Both the position numbers and the translations under genes were made by a program. The notes under the pieces were generated by a model. It was not told the DNA's origin and did not search any database. It saw only the letters and a program-made list of their open reading frames with translations. From NCBI GenBank assembly GCA_034440615.1, contig JAOTOM010005053.1, positions 654,001 to 718,000 of the forward strand: DNA of 64,000 bases. Direction: 5' to 3'. Positions 35,501 through 47,500 of the stretch are shown piece by piece (the first letter of the stretch is position 1; each line of letters begins with the position of its first letter). This DNA is from Ashinkailepas kermadecensis. Taxonomy: Eukaryota > Arthropoda > Thecostraca > Neolepadidae.

Positions 35501-38500
35501 AACTGGCTTGTCAGAGATGGCCTCTGACTACTGACCTGCCTAAGGTCGCCTCTGACGACTGACCTACCTGAGATAGCCTCCGACGACCGACCTGCCTGAG
35601 ATGGTCTCTGACGACCGCCCTGCCGGAGGTCGCCTCTGACGACCGCCCTGTCTGAGATGGTTTCTGACGACCGCCCTGCCTGAGATCTACTCTGACGACG
35701 TATCTGCCTGAGATGGCCCCAGCCTACTGACCTGTCTGAGATGGCCTCGGTACAGTTAGTCCAGCGGCGGTTCAGTTTAGACACGTCGTGTTCGAGTTTC
35801 TCCAGGTCGGCGTGGTTCCGCTGGCGCGGCCGGGTGCGCTCCGTCGCTCCTCGGGTCTTGGCGACGTTGTCCGTCAGCCGCTCCATCACGATCTGGGGCA
35901 ACGGCGGCCACAGTCAGGTACACAGCCCGGCTCAGCTGCTCCAAGATCTGGGGAACAACGGCCAACAAGAAAAACCCCGCCCAACCTCCCCACACATTTC
36001 GGGGAAACGCCCCCAAGTGCTGCTGGGCCAGCTGCAGCGCCGATTTTTCCTTTGGTATGGCTCCTCAAAATACATACAAACCATACAAATAATAAAAACA
36101 GCAAGTTAAATGCATGGCTTTACTCCAACAATGGCGGTTCCGATTATACGGTGCCATGTCAAAGTTAATCTCACAACTCAGCCACACATTTATAGTTCAA
36201 TAGCGTACACTTAAACAGGAAATTAGCGTTGTGATTCAGTAGCACGATCCATAGTCAAGGGATGGCACAGCGTGCGTCGCGAGGGCCTCGAGAGGGCGGT
36301 TTGCATATGCCGCACACGACAGGGGGCAAATGCGTGGTCAGAGAGCTGGCGGCTTCGCCACGTAGCTGATTGGTACGAGACAAGAGCGACACGTTCTGCG
36401 AAAATCAGAAGGATCAAGAAAACATGTGATGGCGCTGGGTTTTGCCCATCGCTGGAGTTCGGTGGCACGTGATCGGCACACGCGATACGCTGATGTTGCA
36501 ACAGTGGTCCACGGCTGGCTGGCTTGGCGTTGATAACTCGGAATAGCGCGGGGCTCTGGACGGCCACGTGACTAGCCGTGGTGACACACGCACCGGCGAG
36601 GCCGAGCCACGCCGACGGTCGCGACCAACGTGTCACGGTGACGACGATGGCTAAACACAGTCTGATCAAGTACGTCTGGAAGACCGACCAAACCACAGCA
36701 CCGCTGACCGTCACGACCAACGAGTCACTGTGAGACGGCGGCTAAATCACAGTCTGATGAAGTACGGCTAGAAGCCTGACCAAATCACATGGAAGCGCAA
36801 AACGAGCAAAGCCAGGATATAGGATAACGACGGAGCATGCCAGTAGTGCAGCGGTTGACTTGTTGGTGCCCTTTGGATCACTGACCTGGTGCTTGTGCAG
36901 ACTGTTTTGCATGTCGACTAGGCTGATGTGGGCCGCCCTCAGCTCGTCCTTGTCGTCAGGCAGCCGCCGATGGTCTACCAGCTTCAGCTCCAGCTCAGAG
37001 ACGACCGTGGTGGCTTCCTCCAGGTCGTTCAACGCCAGTTCCACACACTTCATCCTGCCCACAGACACCACAGAATCACCATGTGACACCATCGCACACA
37101 TTGATTATTGATTATTAGGGTTTTAGGGTGCGTCAACCCCAATTGGGTTATTTTGCTCCCATCGCACACCGTAGGGACCGTGCTACATGTGTAATTCTGT
37201 CCAGACACCACAGGACCACCATGTGACACCATCGCACACCGTAGGGACCGTGCTACACGTGTAATTCTGTCCAGACACCACAGGACCACCATGTGACACC
37301 ATCGCACACCGTAGGGACCGTGCTACACGTGTAATTCTGTCCAGACACCACAGGACCACCATGTGACACCATCGCACACCGTAGGGACCGTGCTACACGT
37401 GTAATTCTGTCACGTGACACCACAGGACTCCTGTCCGCCCACGGACGCCAGCTACCGCTCACCGTTCGATGTACAGGTGTGACGTCTGCCACAGGTTGTC
37501 CCAGCGGCTGACCACGCCGTCCATCTGCGCCTTGACGGCCGGCGTGTTCTGCGGGATCGAGTCGTAGATGGCCTGCACCTCCTCCAGAGTCGGCTCGTGC
37601 CGCTGCAAGGCAGGCGGCCAGTGATTGGTCAGCGGGCGCTGTCCGGGCGCAGCGACCAACAAGGGCGACGTTCGTCGGGTGTGAAAACAAGGAAACCGTG
37701 AAAGGAAACACTAGATGAAAGGTATCAAAGTTCTTTCTAAAAGTTCCTTTACGACACACGTGTTCCCCAGACCAGCTGAAATCACACCCTCGAAATCATC
37801 GTACTGAAAACTGCCTTATGGGTAACACGGTAAGCCCGCAACACGTTTCATTAATTATTCTACGACAACAAGAAAACATCTTTTTGTTAGCCAGAAGTAG
37901 ATTCGCAGTGTCGCAGCAGCGCACCGTGAGCACCTCTGCTCCACTGCTCCACTCCCGCAGACAATGACAAAGCTTAAGGCCGACAAGTCGACTGCTGCGC
38001 CAATGTGGACTTCGGCAACTGCCACGATGCGCATATGCAACATGGAAATGAGTTCCGGGCGACCCTCGGCTTACATACCAGCCTACATCATCCACACCCA
38101 CATTACCTACTACCATGGCTTACCATTGCCTTTCCTAACAGACACACGCACAGACGGAGTCGGTGTAAGTGTCCGTGGCTGGAGACTGGGGGCCTAGGCC
38201 GAACGGCAGCAATAGCAGAAACACCACGTCTCTATAGGGGATCACGGATGGGGCTAACCGCATCGTGCCACCTGGCCACCAATGGGCCTACACAGAACTT
38301 GGTTCGTTTTGTGCTTGCTGTATGCAAGGCATTATGATCATGCAGTCAATACTTTTAAATGATCCTCCTTACAATTATGCAGAAGTTCGATGAACGTATT
38401 ACATTTCCGTTACAACATATACCCATGGGTTGTACCAGAAATACAATACGATTCGTAAAACTTCTGGATCATTGAAAGGAGGGCCATTTTAAAAGTGCAT

Positions 38501-41500
38501 ACCGTTCATAAAACCTTGGTGAACTGAACAGAACATATTTGAACAGTTTAATCAATGAAATCCCAACAGATTTCATTTGCACAGAAACTTAATTGTGATG
38601 ACTGATATCGAGATGCAAACAGACAAATCTGCATAAAACGGACTTGAAAACGAAAGGCTAGCCTTCCAAAAGCCTGGCCGTCTGGCCGGGTAGGCTCCGG
38701 ACGCTGATGTGAACTTAGCCTCACACACACACACACAGCAGTGCGCTCGCCCGGGTCTTGCCATTGCTCCTAACCACAGCGGCATAAACACACGTCAAAC
38801 GTGATTCGTGGAGGGCGCCGGCCAGCAGGTGCCCACCTCGAGCGCGTTCTCCCAGTCCTTGTGGGCGACCACGAGTGGCTCGAGGTGCGACTGTCGACGC
38901 GGAATGTCGGCAGCGCAGCGGTCCACCAGCTGACGCTCGGCCGCCACCAGTTCGGACTCCAGCGACGAACATTTCTTGTTGAACTGGCCCACCGGGCTGG
39001 CTGTGACCGAGGCACGACGCGTCACACACAGCTACCAAGGCAGGAGCACCTGCCTATATTCGCATGACCTAACATCCTACTGAAAAAAAGTAATTTTTGT
39101 TTGGCGAAAGTGCAATCAGCGTATTGCCTTTTGCGGTTTCTCTACCATTTTGTTCATTACTTAATTAACACGAGATAAATGATATTTGACTCGTGAAATG
39201 ACTTCCTACGTGTAGTGCGTGTTATGGACAGCTAGTGTGATTAGATTGGATGTATCATTCATCTATCGACCGGCCAAGATCCTGATTGATGATGAATGAT
39301 ATTTTCTACAGCATCACTGGACTGACTATTATCTTGAGTAACTGCAAGGGAAGAACGCTGTTACACTCCAATTATTGATGGTAAACTTCGCCCACCAGTG
39401 TATACTACCTGTACCGAATGGATACTATGAACATTGGCTTATATCTTGAGGGGGGGGTTAGGTCGCTTCGATTGCATTCGTCATGTAGCGCTTATATCCT
39501 GAAACAAGGATAAGAAAAAAGAATGGAGGAGCGGCACATGTTGCCAAAGCCAAAGTGAGATATTCGCCACACCATTGGTTACTAGAATCACGGTGGGAAC
39601 TGAGTGTACATATTATGACACATAATCACGAGACGCTCGCGCCGCGTCCCAGTGGGTGACAAAGCAACATAACACCGGCTGACGACAGACAACTGCAAAT
39701 TATACTCGTCATGCCGATTATGTACCAACTGGCCGGCCAAGTAACGACGTCAAGCTGGTGAACCTTCACGGTGGTATCTCCCTCCGAAGTCTTCTTCATT
39801 TAGTGTAGCACATACGCTAATTACTAATTTTCCAAATTACTTGGATGAAATCACATGTGTGACTGGATGAAATCACACACTGACCATGGGATGTCACACG
39901 TCACCTCGCTAACCATGGGACTTTACACATCATCTCACTGACCACAGGTCACCTCACTGCCCACAGGACATCACACGCCACCTCACTGCCCACATGGCAT
40001 CACAGGTCACCTCACTAACCACAGGACATCACACGCCACCTCACTGCCCACATGGCATCACAGGTCACCTCACTAACCACAGGGTATCGTACGTCACCTC
40101 ACTGACCATGGGACGTCACACAATATATCACTGGTCACAGGGCATTACGGGTCACCTCACTGACCACAGGGTATCACATGTCACCTCACTGACCATGAGA
40201 TGTCACACGTTACCTCACTGACCATGGGACTTCACATATCATCTCACTGACCACAGGGCATTACAGGTCACCTCACTGACCACAGGACATCACACGCCAC
40301 CTCACTGGCCACATGGCATTACAGGTCACCTCACTAACCACAGGATATCGTACGTCACCTCACTGACCATGGGACGTCACACAATATCTCACTGGCCACA
40401 GGAAATTACGGGTCAGCTCACTGACCATGAGACGTCACACGTTACCTCACTGACCATGTGACGTCACATGTCACCTCACTGACCATGGGACGTCACACGT
40501 TACCTCACTGACCATATGACGTCACACGCCATCTCACTGACCACATGACATCACAGGTCATCTCACTGACCACCGAGCATCACAGGTCATCTCACCGACC
40601 ACAGGACGTCACATATGATCTCACCGGCCACAAATGTCACGTCACGTCACAATGCCACTCGATTTACCGCCTCCACACTGCGCTTATAAAGTTGGTCAGG
40701 CGCTCCCACCTTCGGCGGCCAGACGCTCGAACTCCTCGAACAAGGTGTTGACTTCATCGATCTGGAGTCGCAGTCGCCGCAGCTGGACGTCGCTGGCGTC
40801 GCCCTCCTCCATCAGCTTGCCGGCGTCCTCGTTCAGCGCCCGCCGGATGGCGTCGCGCTGATCCTTGCCCATGCCCAGGAACTGTGGGTAGGGTAGGCCG
40901 GGTTAGGTGACGTATCGCCTGAAGTGTTTCTGATCCATGCCAATCAACCATCAAGTCTGGCTTACAATCGCGAATTATAAAGCGGATGGAAACGCATAGA
41001 CATATTGCGAGAAGGGGGATAGAATACCCGTTGTAGCTCTGATATTCCATTGCATGACAATACATTATATTACTATATCTTATCCAGATATATCATTTTG
41101 AATTATGGACATGCTTAAAGAAAACTTTCTGTCAAACAACCACACGTAAATACGATTTATAGACGAGAACACGGGAATAAAGAGAAAGATGCAACATATT
41201 TCTGCTTTAAGTTCTCGATTCTATCAGTGATGAGAACTTTTCTGAGTGTCAGCTCGTCGACAACTATAACTGACCTGGTTCAGGTCCCAGCTCTTCACCA
41301 CCTTGATGGTGGCGAAGATCATATTCTGGCGCATGCGCAGCTGCTTGCGCTGCCACAGCATGATGGACAGTTCGTACTGCCGCTTGAGCTGCTCAACGGC
41401 GTCGAGCGCCTGCTGGTCGGGCGGCGACATGAGGAAGCACACGCTGGGCACCTCGCCCTCGCGGCCGCCGGCTGAGCGCACGGTCCACCGCGACCGGCAA

Positions 41501-44500
41501 CTGTTGTCCAGCAGAGTACACCGCTCCTGCTTCCGCACCGTCATCTGCGGCGGGCTCAGTCAGTCACCGGTCATGCAGTCTATGGCGGTCATATCATCAG
41601 TCACAGGCCATGCAGTCTATGGCGGTCATGTCATCAGTCACAGGTCATGCAGTCTATGGCGGTCATGTCATCGGTCACAGGCCATGACATCTGCGGTAGG
41701 CTCAGTCACAGGTCATGCAGTCTATGGCGGTCATGTCATCGGTCACAGGTCATGCAGTCTATGGAGGTCATGTCATCGGTCACAGGTTATGACACCTGCG
41801 GTGGGCTCAGTCACAGGTCATGCAGTCTATGATGGTTATATCATCGGTGACAAGTCATGCCGTCTATGGTGGTCATATGACATACCATCAGTCACAGGTC
41901 ATGCAGTCTACGGCGGCCATGTCATCCGTCACAGGTCATGGTATCTGCGGCGGAGTCGGTCACATGCCATGTCACGTGTGGAAAGGTCACAGGCCACGTC
42001 GTCCGTGGCGGGATGAGTCACAGTTTGTGGAGGGGCCACATCATGTCGACATCATGTGCGGCAGGAAACACTGCCACAGGTTACCTCCCAAACCCGCTGG
42101 TGGATAATGACGTTTGCCAGGTATTTCAGGTGAAGCTTCCTCCAACAGCATCCTTCTCTTAGTTGACGCTACTTAGTCTGCTCTACAACACCAGTTCTTT
42201 CTCTTCCGTTCGGTTGCTACAGCAGCTCTGTTGGTGCCGCCTCCACCCCACAGACGTCTCCACAGTGAACGACGCAGCCGGCGGGGTAGCCGTCACTCAC
42301 GTTGGCGTTGTTGAAGTTGCAGATGCAGCTGAGGTGGGCGGTGTCGGGAGTGACGGGCTGCCGCCGCTGTCGCTGCGGCGTCACCTGCGCGCATCGTGCA
42401 ACAGCTGAAGGAACGCCATCTTTCCCAAGGAAGACACAAACTACTTCTGCATAAGGCAACACGCGGTCATAAAATGTGAGGAACAAAACTTGGAAAACAA
42501 ACTATAGTTATTTCCGTGGAAGTTAAATAATTACCAACAAAATAATTGAGTCAGCCAGCGTCACCCAAACCGGACATGACCATCCGAGAGCAAGAACTTC
42601 CGAAGGGCTCTTTACTTCTACGCCACTACAGTCCACTATCACCTGATTATCGCCCAGAAATACGAAATGGGTCATAACGTTGCATCAAGATACGCATGAA
42701 GTTAACCTAAAGATACCACCTCACTATATTCAGGGTTGCAAGAAGAGCCACGTGATGAATTGTCTCATTCAGAAAACCATTCTCTCCTGCAAAAATTATC
42801 CTGCCATTTGTCTGCTGGAATGCTAAAGGGTGTCACTTGCCAATGAACTAACCCAAATATATTCGTCTTTCATGAAGTTCACCATTGGCAAAGGCTTCTT
42901 ATTCTCCGGATGTCGCTCTAGCCATACCTGGTTCCAGTAAAAAAAAACTGAACACTTGCCTCAGTTATAGCTAATTTCCAGTAAAATGTCGTATCTTTTT
43001 ATTTCATTTATTGTACCTGTACTGTAAAATACAACTAGGGACATCTCAAATGCTTACAATTTCTCCTTCACTATATTCCTAACACACTACCACCACTATG
43101 GAAAATATAGTCTCCTAATAAGGCTCGAGTTCTCTCTCCAGTTCCCGGATCCCCCAGCGGTGCCACTGAGTCGGTGGTGAGCCGCGCCCCGCCTCACCTG
43201 CAGAGGTGTTCCCGGATCCCCGAGCGGTGCCACTGAGCCGGTGGTGAGCCGCGCCCCGCCCCACCTGCAGAGCCCGCTGCTCCAGCCGCTGGACAGCGGT
43301 GCCACTGAGCCGGTGGTGAGCCGCCTCACCCCGCCCCGCGCCCCGCCTCACCTGCAGGGCCCGCTGCTCCAGCCGCTGGACGGCCTCCGCCTGGTGCGTC
43401 ATGGCGTCCCGCAGCTCCTGCATGTCCCGCAGCAGCTGCTCGCCCTCGTCCAGACCGAACTCGGCCCGGCTGAAGTCGCAGTTGAGCCGCGCGTCCTGGC
43501 TGTGGAACAGACGGCGAGGTCGGCGCGGCCGACCGCAGGGCCAGGCGCACGCGCACTACCGTGTCGTCGGCGTGTGTCGGGCACGACGACGGCGAGGAGG
43601 CAGCAGCATTGCTGACGGACGAGACGCCAGATATCTGATGCCGCGGAAAGCTGATTCGAGCATAATACAAGTAGATATGATTGCAGAACATTACCATACA
43701 TTCGCATAACGTTTAACAAGTGTAACAATCCCGTCCTATATGTCCAGTGCGTGATCCATTTTCGGAGATAATGATTGAGCGAATTGCGTACTTGGAAATG
43801 TGTCGGTAGAAACATGCTATCCGAACATGTTTAGATATATGTTATCCGAAGATGTTGGGTAAGCAGATGTGAAGTCTGATGATGTGAGAAGATGATAAAT
43901 GAGTCAGTTATTTAGTTATTTGGGCTTTAAGGTGCGTCGACAACTATGGTCATATTGCGCCCATGATACATGAATCAGAAGATGAGGATGATTATATGTG
44001 AGGTCAAAGATGAAATCGTGAGATGTAGCGAGGTCAATGCTGTCTGTAACTTTTAAGTCACGTAAGCAGCCCTTGTCGTCATGAAACGAGCATTGGTGGG
44101 AAAGATACAAGTCGTAGTAGTTGTAGTTATTTGTTTTACGACTCGTCGACTGTTGGGTCATATAGCGTCGCCAATCTTTCATGCCGATTGATCGCGGGCG
44201 AAGAGTAGCGACGGATGGGACTCGAAATCACAACCATTCGGCTGTGAGACGGGACCTTACCCCAAAGCTACTCACCCCGGAAAAATACAGGTCCTGAAAT
44301 CAATATAGCAAGAGGGATTTGCTAGTCAAACACACATCAGGAACTAAGAATACAAGTGAAAACGAAAATGGCGCCACTCACTCCTTGATGACGCGCGACA
44401 TGTTCTCCACGTCTTGGAAAAGCTGCTGGGACACCTGCGCGTGCTTCAGATGGGTCTCCAGACAGAGGGTGAGCTGCAGCAGCCAGCTCCACTGAGTCTG

Positions 44501-47500
44501 CAGGGCGGCCAGGTAGGCCTCCGCCGTCTGACTGGCTGGGTGATGCTGCGACACCAGCGAGCCGCCCTGCTCCTGGACCGCATTGAACTGGCGCTCGCGC
44601 CGCTCCAGCTCGCCCATCAGGTGCTGCGAACGGACCGCACGAGTCGCAACGTATGAGTACGCCGCGAGGACAAAACTAGGGGCTAGAGCACCTGAATACA
44701 CCAGAGAGGTCACAACACCTGGACACACCGCGAGATCACAGCACACGGACATTCCATAGACGTCGACACATGGATACGGATCACCAGCAGCGGCATGTGA
44801 CACTGATTCATCAGTAGCGACATCTGGCACTGATTCAACAGCAGCGACATCTGACACTGATTCATCAGTAGCGACATCTGGCACTGATTCATCAGCAGCG
44901 GCATCTGACACCGACTCATCAATAGCGACATCTGACACTGATTCACCAGCAGCGACACCTGACACTGATTCACCAGCGGAGATGCTCTGGCGACACCTGA
45001 CAACGTGGATTGGACACAACAAGGAAAAAACCATCAGTAGCGACATCTGGCACTGATTCATCAGCAGCGGCATCTGACACCGACTCATCAATAGCGACAT
45101 CTGACACTGATTCACCAGCCAGCGACACCTGGCACTGATTCACCAGCAGCGAGGATCTGGCACTGATTTATCAGCAGGGACATGTGGTGTTGAGACAGTA
45201 GCGACACGTGGCACTGCTACATCAGTAGCGATATGTGGCACTGCTACAACAGTAGCGACATGTGGCACTGCTACATCAGTAGCGACATGTGGCACTGCTA
45301 CGTCAGTAGCGATGTGTGCACTGCTACATCAGTAGCGACATGGGGCACTGCTACAACAGTAGCGACATGTGGCACTGCTACATCAGTAGCGACATGTGGC
45401 ACTGCTACGTCAGTAGCGATGTGTGACACTGCTACATCAGTAGCGACATGTGGCGCCATCAATGAGTGCCGGCCACTGACCTCGTAGTGAGCGTCCACCT
45501 GGCGCAGATCTTGGTGGTGGCTGCTCCAGTCACGCTGCACCTCGGTCTCCTCCTTCTCGTTGAGCCAGATGAGCTCGTTGGTGGCGCCCTGGATGAAGTC
45601 GTGCAGGATCATGAGGTCGGAGAGGCGCTTGTTGGAGGTCGACAGCAGGTCGGCGTACGACTTCTGCAGTTCACTTAGCAGCCGCATATACAAAGTCAGC
45701 TCGTTGTGGTCGTAGTTATTTTTGGCGGCCACACATCGGTCCAAATTCACCTGGGAAAAAATAGCAGGTCAGGGCAGCTCATAAAGGCGGCGTGTAGCAA
45801 CATCACAAAGTACCTTCTGCCGCCCATATTATAACAGTCATGTCCGGCAACTCAAATGGCGATAAGGGTCAGGTCCGCCAACCAACATGTCAATAACAGT
45901 CACCCCTAACAACCTGCACGGCAGCAGTAGTCCTTCAGACAATCCACATCACATCTTTTAGGTAAACAATCCGAATATTTGCTAGGGTGGTCTCACGGAA
46001 GGTCAATAGCGAACACAGCTCCAGAGCATTCTTGAGCTAAGTACTCGATCGAGCAATTTCAAGTCAACGGCGAAACGCGTCGACACTGCGCACCCTCAGT
46101 CCAGTTTCCAGCTGGGCTTGTCGGGCCAATAACGCGTCGACACTGCGCACCTAGTCGTTTCGCTGGTTGTCGGGCAATAACGCGTCGACACTGCGCACCG
46201 TGTAGTTTCCGTGGCTTGTCGGCCAATAACGTCGACACTGCGCACCTCAGTCCAGTTTCCAGCTGGGCTTGTCGGGCCAATAACGCGTCGACACTGCGCA
46301 CCGTCAGTCCAGTTTCCAGCTGGGCTTGTCGGGCCAATAACGCGTCGACACTGCGCACCTGTCATTTCCAGCTGGGCTTGTCGGGCCAATAACGCGTCGA
46401 CACTGCGCACCTAGTCCAGTTTCCAGCTGGGCTTGTCGGGCGAATAACGCGTCGACACTGCGCACCCTCAGTCAGTTTCCAGCTGGGCTTGTCGGGCCAA
46501 TAACGGCGACACTGCGCACCCTCAGTCCAGTTTCCAGTGCTTTGGGCATAACGCGTCGACATCGCACCTGTGTTTGTGGCTTTCGCAATAACGCGTCGAC
46601 ACTGCGCACCCTCAGTCCAGTTTCCAGCTGGGCTTGTCGGGCCAATAACGCGTCGACACTGCGCACCGTCAGTCCAGTTTCCAGCTGGGCTTGTCGGGCC
46701 AATAACGCGTCGACACTGCGCACCCTCAGTCCAGTTTCCAGCTGGGCTTGTCGGGCGAATAACGCGTCGACACTGCGCACCGTCAGTCCAGTTTCCAGCT
46801 GGGCTTGTCGGGCCAATAACGCGTCGACACTGCGCACCCTCAGTCCAGTTTCCAGCTGGGCTTGTCGGGCCAATAACGCGTCGACACTGCGCACCCTCAG
46901 TCCAGTTTCCAGCTGGGCTTGTCGGGCCAATAACGCGTTGCATGTGAGGCCCGAACCGTCGTGCCCCTCCCCCTCCCCCACATACGGCTCGTGAGTCCGG
47001 CAATCGACTGTGAGGCTACCTGGGACTCATGTGCACAACATGAGTCCGGTGTTGGAAAAGTGCCCCAATCCTTTTTTGTTATCCAGATGATTCCAAACTT
47101 CAAGACAAATCCGTTCTATGTCCGTGGGGTGAATGCCATTGCATGCCTGGTGCATGGCGAGATAAATCTGGGTCATTACTGGCCAACACCTGAATCCTAT
47201 TAAGCATCTATATGCCCAGCTAGCAGTGGTGCAGCCAGGACTTTCCTAAGGGGGAGGTTCGACCATTTTTTCTAAAGAAAACAAAATTATTTGGTGCTAA
47301 GGGGACCCCCCCCATGCCCTGTCTGCGCCTCTATCAGCTAGACTAGCATTGGCAGACCCAGTGAATCACTTTAGTATCCAGCAATCAATTTGGAAAGGCC
47401 TACTTGTTAATGTCTGAGGCTCAATTAATGCTGGGGGCCGAGGAATCACAACCTCCTATGAAATGATATCAGCCGTAAAATCTAGATTCTGAATAGAGAA

